This document shows positions 40,187 to 50,138 of a DNA stretch of 64,000 nt, in pieces. The stretch lies in contig NZ_CP024901.1 in NCBI RefSeq assembly GCF_003343245.1, forward strand, positions 3,348,001 through 3,412,000. Direction: 5' to 3'. The stretch is from Photorhabdus laumondii subsp. laumondii (GTDB taxonomy: Bacteria; Pseudomonadota; Gammaproteobacteria; Enterobacterales; Enterobacteriaceae). Each line of letters begins with the position of its first letter. Position 1 is the first letter of the stretch. Both the position numbers and the translations under genes were made by a program. Below the pieces are notes generated by a model. That model saw only the letters and a list, made by a program, of their open reading frames with translations, was not told where the DNA came from and did not search any database.

Positions 40187-40235
40187 TTTGTTAGCCCTTT
40201 CATATTAATAATTATGGCACTAACAATAGGACAAA

Positions 40236-40250
40236 TGAGAATACTTATCA
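40236..40250 (-). promoter_or_regulatory. Putative Fur box of the iron operon
   Basis: On the minus strand TGATAAGTATTCTCA is close to the 7-1-7 Fur core TGATAATNATTATCA and lies 50 bases before the binding-protein start. Repression by Fe-Fur is inferred from the match and the operon's content. Confidence 0.65.
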
Positions 40251-40442
40251 ATATGATCTACACAAATTTTGGTAAATTACGTGATTAATTGTATGAATTA
40301 ACACTATGAAAAATAAAAAATACCTATTTGATCACAAAACAGGGGTATCTTTTTAATTTCTTATCAAAAACGGCTTATCTACTCAAATAAATAAAACATT
40401 AAGATAATAATAAATTAATCGTGAATCGAATTAAAAAAACCA

Positions 40443-40569
40443 TATACCCGTTATCTTTCAAGTTGCTTCTTTGTTGGCTGCGCTCACTCACCCCGGTCAC
40501 ATCGTTATCTATACTCCCGGGGATTCGCTCCCTTGCCGTCGCGATCCATCTTGAAATCCATAGGGTATA
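40443..40569 (+). repeat. ERIC element (127 bp)
   Basis: A full copy from TATACCCGTTATC to CCATAGGGTATA. It sits between the iron operon promoter and the lysP terminator. Confidence 0.9.
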
Positions 40570-40573
40570 AAAC

Positions 40574-40613
40574 CAGGCCGGTAGGAATTTTTTCAAAGAT
40601 TCCTACCGGCCTG
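40574..40613 (-). terminator. Terminator after lysP
   Basis: CAGGCCGGTAGGAAT and ATTCCTACCGGCCTG form a perfect 15-bp stem, 27 bases beyond the lysP stop. On the minus strand it is followed by GTTTTAT. Confidence 0.8.
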
Positions 40614-40639
40614 TTAATCACCATTTAACGTATTTACAT

Positions 40640-42121
40640 TCACTGATTCTCGATATCAGGAAATTTCATCTCGCTATATTTGATAAAGTGAGTTTTCCTA
40701 GCTAATTTGTAACCAAACCAAATCAACAGGAAGAGTGGAATACCAACATAAGTTGCAGTGACACCATACCAGTCAATTTTATCTTGTAGAAATGCCTGAT
40801 AATTCTGTCCTAATGTGATGGTTAGACACAAAACAAACGCAAAAATTGGGCCAACGGGGAAAAATCCTGAACGATAAGGTAATTTACTTAAATCCAACCC
40901 CTGAGCGACATAACCACGGCGGAAACGATAATGACTAATAGCAATCCCCAACCAGGCAATAAAACCGGTCATCCCAGAAGTATTCAACAACCACAGATAG
41001 ACGGTCTGGTTACCGTACATTGAACTGAGGAAACACAACGCAGCAACCACCGTTGTTGCATACAAGGCATTACGCGGTACACCACCTTTGGATAATTTGC
41101 CAAAAATCCTCGGTGCTTTACCCTCTTTTGCCAATGTGAACAACATACGAGTCGATGCATACATACCTGAATTACCCGCAGACAACACAGCCGTCAAAAT
41201 AACCGCATTCATCATAGCTGCGGCGGATAACAAACCAGCGTTTTCAAATACCAACGTAAACGGACTAACACTGATATCACCGACCTCATTACGCAGTAGG
41301 CTTGGATCAGTATAAGGAATAATCAGGCTGATAATCAGGATCGCAAAAATATAGAATAGCAGAATACGCCAGAATACCTTACGTACAGCACTGGGAACAT
41401 TTTTTGCCGGATCTTTTGACTCACCCGCCGCAATGCCAATTAGCTCAGTTCCCTGAAAAGAAAACCCAACTATCATTGCCACGCCAATCATGGCAGAGAA
41501 ACCACCGGCAAAAGGTGCATCACCAACAGTCCAGTTATGCCATCCAGCACCTTCTGCCCCTTTCATGATGCCGGCTATCATCAGTAATCCGACCACAATA
41601 AAAACAATAACCGTGCTGACTTTAATCAAGGAGAACCAGTATTCAGCTTCACCAAATCCTTTCACTGAAATAAAATTCAGTAGGAAAATCAACGCGAGGA
41701 ATAACGCACTCCAGATCCAACCCGGCATATCCGGCAGCCAATAACCCATAACCAATTGGGCTGCAACCAAATCCACCGCGATAGTCACCGCCCAGTTGTA
41801 CCAATAGTTCCAACCCAAGGCAAAACCAAACCCTTCTTCAACATATTTGGAACCATAAGTTGAGAAAGAACCGGAAACCGGCATATAAGCGGCCAGTTCA
41901 CCCAAACTGGTCATCAGGAAATAAACCATCAAGCCAATTAATGCATAGGAAAGTAATGCTCCGCCAGGCCCTGCTTGTGAAACTGTCGCACCTGAAGCCA
42001 CGAATAACCCGGTGCCTATTGATCCGCCAATGGCAATCATCGCTAGATGCCGAGCTTTCAATTCACGTCGCAAATGTTGCGTTGCGGGTTTCCGGGAAAC
42101 ACTTTTTTGTTGTTGAGACAT
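40640..42121 (-). CDS. lysP: Lysine permease
   Basis: A 493-residue APC-family transporter with 12 helices, aligned end to end with E. coli LysP. The signature HLAMIAIGGSIGTGLFVASGA is in the first helix. In E. coli LysP also senses lysine for CadC. The start at 42121 (MSQQQKS) follows AGGAACAG by one base; a longer frame upstream is less likely. In E. coli lysP sits beside yeiE, as here. Confidence 0.95.
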   Translation of the reverse strand: MSQQQKSVSRKPATQHLRRELKARHLAMIAIGGSIGTGLFVASGATVSQAGPGGALLSYALIGLMVYFLMTSLGELAAYMPVSGSFSTYGSKYVEEGFGFALGWNYWYNWAVTIAVDLVAAQLVMGYWLPDMPGWIWSALFLALIFLLNFISVKGFGEAEYWFSLIKVSTVIVFIVVGLLMIAGIMKGAEGAGWHNWTVGDAPFAGGFSAMIGVAMIVGFSFQGTELIGIAAGESKDPAKNVPSAVRKVFWRILLFYIFAILIISLIIPYTDPSLLRNEVGDISVSPFTLVFENAGLLSAAAMMNAVILTAVLSAGNSGMYASTRMLFTLAKEGKAPRIFGKLSKGGVPRNALYATTVVAALCFLSSMYGNQTVYLWLLNTSGMTGFIAWLGIAISHYRFRRGYVAQGLDLSKLPYRSGFFPVGPIFAFVLCLTITLGQNYQAFLQDKIDWYGVTATYVGIPLFLLIWFGYKLARKTHFIKYSEMKFPDIENQ

Positions 42122-42275
42122 TCTGTTCCTGTTAGCTGCGAATAAATCTGATGGCGGATTGTAACAAATCCTCACTATCAAAATAGCGAGGAAGCGCTGT
42201 TATAAGATACCTTCATAATTTAGAGAAAATTATAAGTAACACAGCTAATTTTGGATTTTAAACAGAACGCAAAAT

Positions 42276-43139
42276 TTACCGGCAGTAACTAAGCAATTTT
42301 TGCAGTGCGATAGACATATGCTTTTGCCGATGATGAATCAGGTACAATGTTCTGAAAAGTCTTAATTCTGGCACTTTTAACTCCAGTAAAGTACGATTTT
42401 GCAATTGCTCTGCAACGACTCGTCTGGACAAGCAACTGATACCCATACCAAATTTGACCGCATGTTTTATCGCTTCAGAATTTCCCAATTCCATCAAAAT
42501 CTTGAACCCGGGTAAATGGACAAACAACAGATGATCCAGCACTTCTCTTGTACCCGATCCCCTCTCCCTTAATATCCATGATGCCTTAACTAAATCATCC
42601 AATTTTAGATCCTGTTCAGCTAGCGGATTTTCAGGAGAAGAAAAAATAACCAACTCATCCTCCATCCATAGCTGAGTTATCAACTCAGGGCTATGGCAGG
42701 AACCTTCTATCAAACCAAGATCAACACGGAATTCCAGCACAGAATTGATGACATCCTGCGTATTGCTGATATTTAACTCTAGCGGCGTATCAGGAAAATC
42801 CTGACGATAATTTGCCAGCATTTCCGGCAACATATAATTACCAATGGTGCTACTGGCAGCGATACGTAACGCTCCTAACTCCTGTTTGAATAACTGCTGA
42901 ATTTCCCCGGCTTGCTCTAGCAATGCCAACGCCTTGGGATAGAGTAGGCGGCCATGTTCATTCGTCACCAACCGCTTTCCTACTCGATCAAAAAGCTGTA
43001 CGCCAAGTTGGCTTTCCAGATCCGTTAATGAGGCACTCACCGCGGACTGAGATAGCGCCAATTGCTGAGAGGCTTGCGTCGTTGAACCGCTTTTCAATAC
43101 CTCAGTAAAAACTTCCAACTGCCTCAATGTGATGTGCAT
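42276..43139 (-). CDS. yeiE: LysR-type regulator YeiE
   Basis: A 287-residue LysR regulator. The N-terminal helix-turn-helix ([31 protein letters not shown], about 4-34) and effector domain with [10 protein letters not shown] and [20 protein letters not shown] match E. coli YeiE, linked to sulfite stress and motility control. The [11 protein letters not shown] start at 43139 is chosen. It is divergent from yeiH, the probable target. Confidence 0.92.
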   Translation of the reverse strand: MHITLRQLEVFTEVLKSGSTTQASQQLALSQSAVSASLTDLESQLGVQLFDRVGKRLVTNEHGRLLYPKALALLEQAGEIQQLFKQELGALRIAASSTIGNYMLPEMLANYRQDFPDTPLELNISNTQDVINSVLEFRVDLGLIEGSCHSPELITQLWMEDELVIFSSPENPLAEQDLKLDDLVKASWILRERGSGTREVLDHLLFVHLPGFKILMELGNSEAIKHAVKFGMGISCLSRRVVAEQLQNRTLLELKVPELRLFRTLYLIHHRQKHMSIALQKLLSYCR

Positions 43140-43328
43140 ATTGCCCCGCAAAATATGGTGTCAGTCAAAGTTAGCTTGTTTTAATTTTATACGGCAATAG
43201 ACAACTTAACAAAAATCTACTTTCTTACCAATTTTTTCGATTATATATAAAAATATTATCAATTTTAATGATAAACAAGTCTGCTATATGCTTATGTTTA
43301 AAACATATAAGCAACGTGAGAAACATCT

Positions 43329-44411
43329 ATGTCTGACATTCATGCCAAAAAATTCAGCAAACAATCATCCATTCCCGGTATGAAATTAATACCTGGGTTA
43401 ATATTAGCGGCAATACTTACTGCAATTTCAATCTATGCCGGAAATATTCCGTGGTTTATTAATATGGGACTGGGTACATTAACACTGGCGATCCTTGCAG
43501 GGATCATTGTCGGTAATACTGTCTATCCTTTACTCAAACCTTATTGTGATGAGGGTATTCATTTCTCAAAACATTATCTTCTGCGGGCAGGTATTATTCT
43601 TTATGGCTTCCGTTTGACATTTCAACAAATTGCCGATGTTGGCATTACCGGCCTTCTGATTGATGCTGCTATGTTGTCTTCCACTTTCTTTATTGCAATT
43701 TGGCTAGGCAAATCACTCTTTGGATTAGACCAGCAAACAGTAATACTGATTGGTGCCGGCAGCAGTATCTGCGGTGCAGCAGCTATTATGGCAACAGAGC
43801 CAGTAGTGAATGCCCCTGCCAGTAAAGTTGCTGTTGCGGTCTCGACAATTGTCATCTTTGGCACTATCGCTATTTTCATTTATCCGTGGTTTTATCAACT
43901 CAATGAGCATTATCAGTGGTTACCACTTACTCAGGAAACTTTCGGCATCTTTACTGGCTCCACCCTTCACGAAGTTGCTCAAGTTGTTGCTGTTGGGCAT
44001 GCTATTAGCGATCAAACGGAAAACGTAGCCGTTATCAGTAAAATGATCAGGGTTATGATGTTAGCACCATTCCTGTTGTTATTATCCCGTTATATTAACC
44101 ATGCCGACACTAAAAATGGCAGAAACCATCAGGAGAAAACACCAATAACTATCCCCTGGTTTGCAGTGATTTTTATTGCAATAGCGGGTTTTAATTCTTT
44201 CAATTTACTTCCTGCTGCAATAGTTAATTCTCTGATTAATATTGATACTATTATGCTTACTATGGCAATGGGGGCACTGGGTTTAACTACTCATGTGAGC
44301 GCCATCCGTCAGGCCGGATTTAAACCCATTTTATTAGCTCTCATTTTGTTTGTATGGCTGATGGCGGGCGGTCTTTTAATAAATCTTGGCATTCAACATC
44401 TGTTTGGCTGA
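43329..44411 (+). CDS. yeiH: UPF0324 membrane protein YeiH
   Basis: A 360-residue protein with about ten membrane helices. Family motifs are GIILYGFRLTFQQIADVG, GAGSSICGAAAIMATEPV and GSTLHEVAQVVA. Family members are putative sulfonate or sulfate exporters. Divergent from yeiE, which supports control by it. Confidence 0.9.
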   Translation: MSDIHAKKFSKQSSIPGMKLIPGLILAAILTAISIYAGNIPWFINMGLGTLTLAILAGIIVGNTVYPLLKPYCDEGIHFSKHYLLRAGIILYGFRLTFQQIADVGITGLLIDAAMLSSTFFIAIWLGKSLFGLDQQTVILIGAGSSICGAAAIMATEPVVNAPASKVAVAVSTIVIFGTIAIFIYPWFYQLNEHYQWLPLTQETFGIFTGSTLHEVAQVVAVGHAISDQTENVAVISKMIRVMMLAPFLLLLSRYINHADTKNGRNHQEKTPITIPWFAVIFIAIAGFNSFNLLPAAIVNSLINIDTIMLTMAMGALGLTTHVSAIRQAGFKPILLALILFVWLMAGGLLINLGIQHLFG

Positions 44412-44533
44412 TCAGAATCCACTCGGAGAAATTTTATTTCAGCAACATATACTTTTCCGTTCTTAAGATTCATTGAGCGATTGAACAATGCCATAATCCA
44501 TAATGACGTAAAGAAAGCAAGAAGGAGAAAAAT

Positions 44534-45376
44534 ATGAAATTTGTTGGAGCACATGTCAGCGCGGCTGGCGGAGTTGATCAAGCGGTTATCCGGGCGCACG
44601 AACTAAAAGCTACCGCCTTTGCCCTATTTACAAAAAATCAGCGCCAGTGGCATGCTCCACATTTAGCCGCTGACGTTATCGATAAATTTAAAGAAAACTG
44701 TGAACGTTATGGATATGGTAGCCGACAAATTCTCCCTCACGATAGTTATCTGATTAATCTCGGCCATCCAGAAAGTGAAGCTCTGGAAAAATCCCGACTG
44801 GCTTTTATTGATGAGATGCAACGTTGCGAACAATTAGGGATCGATTTATTGAACTTCCATCCTGGCAGCCATCTCAATAAAGTAGATGTGGATAAATGCC
44901 TGGCGCGTATTGCGGAATCTATCAATATTGCTCTCAATAAAACCCAGAGAGTCACTGCTGTTATCGAAAATACGGCAGGCCAAGGCACTAATCTGGGTTT
45001 TAAATTTGAACATCTGGCAGCAATTATTGATGGAGTTGAAGATAAAAACCGAGTGGGTGTCTGTATTGATACCTGCCACGCCTTTGCTGCTGGCTACGAT
45101 TTACGTACAAACGATGTTTGTGAACAAACTTTTCAACAGTTTGAAAAAATTGTTGGCTTTCAATATTTATGCGGAATGCATTTAAATGATGCCAAAAGTG
45201 AATTCGCCAGCCGTGTTGACCGACATCATAGCCTTGGAGAAGGAAATATTGGTAAAACACCTTTCAGTTATATTATGAAAGATGCTCGTTTTGATGGTAT
45301 TCCACTCATCCTTGAAACAATAAACCCAGATATTTGGCCGCAAGAAATTGCCTGGCTGAAATTACAACAAAATTAA
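44534..45376 (+). CDS. nfo: Endonuclease IV
   Basis: A 280-residue AP endonuclease with a TIM barrel and three zinc ions. Metal ligands lie in [31 protein letters not shown] and [14 protein letters not shown]. It cuts 5' to abasic sites in base-excision repair. AGAAGGAG is four bases before a good ATG. Converges with fruK. Confidence 0.96.
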   Translation: MKFVGAHVSAAGGVDQAVIRAHELKATAFALFTKNQRQWHAPHLAADVIDKFKENCERYGYGSRQILPHDSYLINLGHPESEALEKSRLAFIDEMQRCEQLGIDLLNFHPGSHLNKVDVDKCLARIAESINIALNKTQRVTAVIENTAGQGTNLGFKFEHLAAIIDGVEDKNRVGVCIDTCHAFAAGYDLRTNDVCEQTFQQFEKIVGFQYLCGMHLNDAKSEFASRVDRHHSLGEGNIGKTPFSYIMKDARFDGIPLILETINPDIWPQEIAWLKLQQN

Positions 45377-45395
45377 TGATTCTTTAATTAACGCA

Positions 45396-46334
45396 TTATC
45401 TAACGGGTATCAGTTCAACTTTGGCCATCATGGCAGCTAATTCAGGACGATTGCTGATACCCACATTAGGCTGGCTAACGGCAAGTGCAGATACAGCGGT
45501 CGCCAATCGCAACGTATGTTCACTGGATTCCCGCATCAGCAAACCATAAACCAAGCCCCCAACCATTGAATCACCAGCCCCAACAGTGCTGACGACTTTA
45601 CAATGTGGTGGTTTCGCCAACCATGCTCCAGACGCATTAACCCATAATGCCCCCTGCTCACCCAAGGATATGACAACATGAGCAATTCCCTGATCCCTAA
45701 GTTGATGTGCTGCTATGATGATATCGGACAACTCAGGTAACAGACGTCCCGCCCATACTTCAAGCTCATGGCGATTCGGCTTCACTAACCAAGGGGATGC
45801 TTTTAACCCTGCAACCAATGCTTCACGGCTGCTATCAAAAATAATGCAAGGACAAAGCTGACGTAGACAGGTCATCCAGTCAGTAAACGATTCAGCAGAG
45901 ACACCAGCCGGTAAGCTACCACTAACAACAACCATATCAAACTGTCCAAGCCATGAAAGCGAATCATTAACAAATCCCGACCATTCAGCTTCACCGACAT
46001 AAAAACCAGTGAAGTTAAAGTCTGTCACTTCTCCGCTTTCTTCTGTCAATTTGACATTAATCCGTGTTCTGCCTGGTACTAAATGAAAACGATTTACCAT
46101 ACCATTTTCATTGAAGAACTGTTGAAATCCTTCCTGATTTTCCTTACCCAAAAAACCACTCACCGTGACATCAATACCTAAGTCACGCAAAACTTTAGCA
46201 ACATTATTGCCTTTACCAGCAGCATGCAGTCCAGCGGCTTGCACTCGGTTGATCGCTCCCTTGACGATTTCCGGGCACAATCCTACCAAATCATAAGCAG
46301 GGTTTAGGGTGATAGTGGCAACTCTACGGCTCAT
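45396..46334 (-). CDS. fruK: 1-phosphofructokinase (orphan)
   Basis: A 312-residue PfkB-family kinase, the same length as E. coli FruK and alignable throughout (MSRRVATITLNPAYDLVGLCPE). HAAGKGNNVAKVL binds the sugar, and STVGAGDSMVGG holds the catalytic Asp. It converts fructose-1-phosphate to the bisphosphate. In E. coli it is the middle gene of fruBKA; here neither fruB nor fruA flanks it, so the source of its substrate is unclear. A Cra operator remains upstream. Confidence 0.94.
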   Translation of the reverse strand: MSRRVATITLNPAYDLVGLCPEIVKGAINRVQAAGLHAAGKGNNVAKVLRDLGIDVTVSGFLGKENQEGFQQFFNENGMVNRFHLVPGRTRINVKLTEESGEVTDFNFTGFYVGEAEWSGFVNDSLSWLGQFDMVVVSGSLPAGVSAESFTDWMTCLRQLCPCIIFDSSREALVAGLKASPWLVKPNRHELEVWAGRLLPELSDIIIAAHQLRDQGIAHVVISLGEQGALWVNASGAWLAKPPHCKVVSTVGAGDSMVGGLVYGLLMRESSEHTLRLATAVSALAVSQPNVGISNRPELAAMMAKVELIPVR

Positions 46335-46408
46335 TTCGCCCGATGTCTCCTAAATAGATAATAATCATCATTACTATGAATTTTCAGTTCTATTTATATC
46401 ACTAAAAT

Positions 46409-46420
46409 TGAATCGTTTCA
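46409..46420. promoter_or_regulatory. Cra (FruR) operator before fruK
   Basis: TGAATCGTTTCA matches the Cra consensus TGAAWCGNTTCA closely and lies 75 bases before the fruK start. Cra repression relieved by fructose-1-phosphate is the known control of fruBKA. Confidence 0.65.
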
Positions 46421-46538
46421 GTTAAATTCCGTACTTTATTGATCGTTGTCTTAAATTGGTTTCCGGATAAGAATAGCATTGAATTTTTCTCAAAAAGATT
46501 GCTAATTTATTGAAATTTAAATGAAAGGAATAAACAAA

Positions 46539-46958
46539 ATGTCTGTCATTGTGGGTGTTGGTGTGGTTATTGTGAACGAATGTGGTCAAGTATTACTCGG
46601 AAAACGTAGCAGTAAACATGCTCCATACTGGTCAATCTTTGGTGGTCATGTTGATGCCGGAGAAACTTTTGAGCAATGTGCAATCCGTGAAATTGCAGAA
46701 GAAACGGGTCTGACGATTCAATCACCAAAGGTCTACGGTATTTGTAATAATCTTCAAACTTACCAACAGGAAGGAAAACATACTATTTCAGTATGTTTAC
46801 TGGCAAAACATCCAGGTGGTGAACCAAAATTGATGGAACCAGAAAAATGTGAACAATTTATGTGGTGCGATCCCAATAATCTTCCTGAACCTCATTTTGA
46901 AGCTAGCCGGAATGCAATAAAAATGTGGCAAGAAAATAAATTTTATCTTACTGAATGA
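46539..46958 (+). CDS. Nudix hydrolase
   Basis: A 139-residue protein with the complete Nudix box GHVDAGETFEQCAIREIAEETGL (about residues 36-58), which binds Mg and hydrolyses nucleoside diphosphate derivatives. It is close to MTH2/NUDT15-like dNTP-cleaning enzymes, but the substrate is open. The ATG at 46539 sits nine bases after AAAGGA; the first ATG (46521) has no ribosome binding site. Confidence 0.85.
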   Translation: MSVIVGVGVVIVNECGQVLLGKRSSKHAPYWSIFGGHVDAGETFEQCAIREIAEETGLTIQSPKVYGICNNLQTYQQEGKHTISVCLLAKHPGGEPKLMEPEKCEQFMWCDPNNLPEPHFEASRNAIKMWQENKFYLTE

Positions 46959-46976
46959 ACTAACTTATGTTAGTTC
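46957..46976. promoter_or_regulatory. Inverted repeat after the Nudix gene, possible terminator or TrpR site
   Basis: GAACTAAC and GTTAGTTC form a perfect 8-bp inverted repeat with a four-base spacer, starting in the Nudix stop codon. The halves recall the TrpR consensus GNACTAGTTAACTAGTNC, but the spacing is two bases longer. It may simply end the Nudix transcript. Confidence 0.35.
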
Positions 46977-47004
46977 AATTTCAAATAATCCTTTATGGCA
47001 TCTA

Positions 47005-47033
47005 TTTACACTCTATAGACAAGAATGTATCTT
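47005..47033 (+). promoter_or_regulatory. Likely promoter of mtr
   Basis: TTTACA (47005-47010) and TATCTT (47028-47033) are separated by 17 bases, 41 bases before the mtr start. Confidence 0.45.
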
Positions 47034-47073
47034 TAAGCTAGTACAAAGAAACAATATACCAGTAGGAGTTAAT

Positions 47074-48333
47074 ATGTCCACTGAGACACCCCAGAGTTTA
47101 AAGCGCCCTCCCATACTGGGTGGTGCAATGATCATTGCCGGAACTGCTGTCGGTGCAGGAATGTTCTCTACTCCTGTGGCAACTTCCGGTGTCTGGTTTA
47201 CTGGCTCAATTATTCTGCTGGTTTACACATGGGTGTGTATGTATTTCTCCGGCTTGATGATACTAGAAACCAACCTGAACTACCCATCAGGTGCAAGCTT
47301 CCATACCATGACTAAAGATTTACTCGGTAAAGGATGGAATGCAATCAATGGTATCTCTATTGCATTCGTGCTTTATATATTAACCTACGCCTATATTTCA
47401 GCGGGTGGCTCAATTATTGCCCACAATTTTAAAAATATTATTTCGATATCACAGGCAAATGCTGGCTTTATTTTCGCTTTTATCGTTGCATTTATTGTCT
47501 GGTTATCGACTCAAGCTGTCGATCGTTTGAGCACAATTTTGATCGGCGGTATGGTTATTACTTTTTTTATGTCCGTTGGCGGCATGTTTACCGAAGTTAA
47601 ATATGTCATTTTGTTTAATCAGACGGATACTACATCAAACGACACGGCAACAAGTTATATATCTTACGCTTTAACCGCTCTACCCTATTTACTCGTTTCA
47701 TTCGGATATCACGGTAACATCCCAAGTTTAGTAAAATATTATCATAAAGATAGAAAAGCCGTTATTCGCAGCCTGTTATTAGGTACATTAATCGCATTAA
47801 CTATTTATATCCTATGGCAATATGTCATTCAGGGAAATATTCCCCGCGAAGCATTCAAACAGATTATTGCTGATGGCGGGAATATCGGTGATTTATTAAA
47901 ACACATGGATAATACAACAAACAGCAAAACCGTTCACCAGCTTCTAAATGCCTTCTCTTATATGGCATTAGCAAGTTCATTTCTTGGTGTCTCTTTAGGG
48001 CTATTTGATTACATAGCCGATTTCTTCGGTTTTAAAGATAACAACACCGGCCGGTTAACATCTGCATTAGTGACATTTATTCCGCCAACAGCGCTAGCTT
48101 TACTGTTCCCCAATGGTTTTCTATATGCCATTGGCTTTGCTGGATTCGCTGCAACCATCTGGGCTGTCATTATTCCAGCACTGATGGCTAGGGCAAGTCG
48201 CCAGCGCTTCCCTGAAGCCAGTTACCGAGCACCAGGAGGGAAATTCCTCATTGGGTTCGTCATTCTGTTTGGTTTGATAAATGCTATAGCCCATATTTTG
48301 TCCTCTCTTGATTTATTACCTGTGTATCATTGA
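47074..48333 (+). CDS. mtr: Tryptophan-specific permease
   Basis: A 419-residue aromatic amino-acid permease with 11 helices. It opens GGAMIIAGTAVGAGMFSTPV and contains DLLGKGWNAINGISIAFVLYILTYAYIS, SFGYHGNIPSLVKYY and a C-terminal HILSSLDLLPVYH, all closest to E. coli Mtr rather than TyrP. AGGAG precedes the ATG. Its place between the Nudix gene and efpL is not that of E. coli. Confidence 0.9.
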   Translation: MSTETPQSLKRPPILGGAMIIAGTAVGAGMFSTPVATSGVWFTGSIILLVYTWVCMYFSGLMILETNLNYPSGASFHTMTKDLLGKGWNAINGISIAFVLYILTYAYISAGGSIIAHNFKNIISISQANAGFIFAFIVAFIVWLSTQAVDRLSTILIGGMVITFFMSVGGMFTEVKYVILFNQTDTTSNDTATSYISYALTALPYLLVSFGYHGNIPSLVKYYHKDRKAVIRSLLLGTLIALTIYILWQYVIQGNIPREAFKQIIADGGNIGDLLKHMDNTTNSKTVHQLLNAFSYMALASSFLGVSLGLFDYIADFFGFKDNNTGRLTSALVTFIPPTALALLFPNGFLYAIGFAGFAATIWAVIIPALMARASRQRFPEASYRAPGGKFLIGFVILFGLINAIAHILSSLDLLPVYH

Positions 48334-48354
48334 CATATAAAACATTCTTACTAC

Positions 48355-48386
48355 AACCCCAATGTAAAAAAACAGTGGGGTTTTTT
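48355..48386 (+). terminator. Terminator after mtr
   Basis: AACCCCA and TGGGGTT form a 7-bp stem followed by a T-run, 21 bases beyond the mtr stop. Confidence 0.85.
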
Positions 48387-48465
48387 AATCCCTACTTGCC
48401 TAATGTCTTGACTGCGAGTAATTTTGTCGCCGATTATTCTCTTATGGTTTTATGGAAGGTTACAT

Positions 48466-49038
48466 ATGGCTAAAGCCAACGAAATTAAACGCGGTAGCGC
48501 CGTCAGTTATAATGGTAAGTTACTGCTGGTTAAAGATATTGATATTCAAGCACCAAGCGCCCGGGGAGCTAGCACATTATATAAAATGCGCTTTACTGAT
48601 ATCCGCACCGGTCAGAAAGTGGAAGAACGCTTCAAAGGCGATGATATCCTTGATACGATCAGCCTAACTCGTCGTAGCGTTAACTTTTCCTACATTGATG
48701 GTGATGAATATGTTTTCATGGATGATGAAGATTTCACACCTTATCACTTTAAAAAGGAACAAATCGAAGAAGAGTTATTATTTATTCCTGAAGGTGGCCT
48801 GCCTGGTATGCAAGTTCTGACAATAGAGGGACAAGTCATTGCCCTTGAACTACCACAAACAGTCGATATGGTTATTGAAGAAACAGCCCCTGGAATTAAA
48901 GGCGCTTCAGCCAGTGCACGAACAAAACCGGCCAAAATGAGCACCGGACTCACCGTGCAAGTACCTGAATATATCAGTAGCGGGGAAAGAATCCGTATTC
49001 ATATTGCAGAACGCCGCTATATGGGACGTTGCGATTAA
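48466..49038 (+). CDS. efpL: Elongation factor P-like protein EfpL (YeiP)
   Basis: A 190-residue EF-P-like protein with three beta-barrel domains that relieves ribosome stalling. The ATG at 48466 gives [10 protein letters not shown] as in E. coli YeiP and follows GGAAGG; a longer frame from 48424 is spurious. The loop tip carries Arg (SARGAST) instead of the modified Lys of EF-P, the mark of this branch. Confidence 0.95.
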   Translation: MAKANEIKRGSAVSYNGKLLLVKDIDIQAPSARGASTLYKMRFTDIRTGQKVEERFKGDDILDTISLTRRSVNFSYIDGDEYVFMDDEDFTPYHFKKEQIEEELLFIPEGGLPGMQVLTIEGQVIALELPQTVDMVIEETAPGIKGASASARTKPAKMSTGLTVQVPEYISSGERIRIHIAERRYMGRCD

Positions 49039-49068
49039 CAATATTAGCTAATTCTGAGTTGCCCGGTA

Positions 49069-49195
49069 TATACCTTATGGATTTCAAGATGCATCGCGAC
49101 GGCAAGGGAGCGAATCCCCGGGAGCATAGATAACGATGTGACCGGGGTGAGTGAGTGCAGCCAACAAAGAGGCAACTTGAAAGATGACGGGTATA
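49069..49195 (-). repeat. ERIC element (127 bp), inverted orientation
   Basis: A full copy in the opposite orientation to the other eight: it begins TATACCTTATGG and ends GATGACGGGTATA, with both central arms. Confidence 0.9.
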
Positions 49196-49388
49196 AAACA
49201 GGGTAACTCACTTTTCACCTATTCCATTCATTAAATCAATCAGCTACTTTCTATTAGCATTTGGGCATAATTTAAACTCCCAAATAAAATATAACTCTGT
49301 CACTCATTCATTTTAGCAATGACAGATAAAACCCCGATGCTTCTTCAATTAAACATTGAATAAATAACCTATAAAATTTTTCTTAACA

Positions 49389-49706
49389 TCAATTATAGAA
49401 AATTGTAACAACGCCAATTTTCTCTTTTCCTTTTATCCATTTAATCTCGGTTACACCGATTTGGTGTGGTAAATAAAAATAAATATCATTTTGCAAATCG
49501 AGCTTTCGTCGTTGGATAATCTTATGTCCTTTTCGCCAACACGTGGTGTCAGCCCAGTTATCACGCCAATCAAAACGACACGGTGATTCAACGATCGCAC
49601 CAGAAAAGCGAATAACCCCTGTATTTGATGCTGTTTCTGGCTCACTATTGACAAGACCAGAAATCATCAGAAAAAAACAACCCATTATAACCCGAAACAT
49701 AGACAT
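49389..49706 (-). CDS. Small secreted fimbrial-subunit-like protein
   Basis: A 105-residue protein with a signal peptide (MSMFRVIMGCFFLMISGLVNS) and then TASNTGVIRFSGAIVESPC, the typical N-terminus of a type-1 fimbrial subunit. The mature part has only about 85 residues against about 150 in real subunits; the second Cys (C..14..C) is too close and the C-terminal strand reads KIGVVTIFYN. So it is a reduced or degenerate relative with no usher or chaperone near. GGAGG is four bases before the ATG. Confidence 0.55.
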   Translation of the reverse strand: MSMFRVIMGCFFLMISGLVNSEPETASNTGVIRFSGAIVESPCRFDWRDNWADTTCWRKGHKIIQRRKLDLQNDIYFYLPHQIGVTEIKWIKGKEKIGVVTIFYN

Positions 49707-50138
49707 ACAGCCTCCACCATAAAACAGCATCATTCGCTGCAATTTCCAAAAATGAAATCAATCTAGAAATCGGAAAAATTTATGAGTCTATATATTGGTA
49801 ACGGCTATTTTCATTGTTTATTTATGATTTTTAGCGATTAAAACTGATTAAGATATTTATATCTTATAATATTAGAATTATCAGAAGTAATTCTCAATAA
49901 ATTAAGAATTTACAACCTTAAACACCCCAATATCACTCAATAAAATCCATAGAATTGGGCAGGAATAGTTACCAAAGTAAATAAAAAAATGCAGGAAAAG
50001 CACAAAAAAGTAGATAAAAAAACAACAAATTAACTTATGATTAAGAGCGGTGACATTATTACTCAATATTTGTTATATTAACCTACATAATTGTAAGTTT
50101 AGTTACCACTTATCTTATTTTTAACAAATAGGTCTCCC
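49707..50138. other. AT-rich intergenic region before lpxT
   Basis: About 430 bases without open frames of note. Long A/T tracts are present. It presumably holds promoters for lpxT and the divergent small gene, but no clear boxes stand out. Confidence 0.5.
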
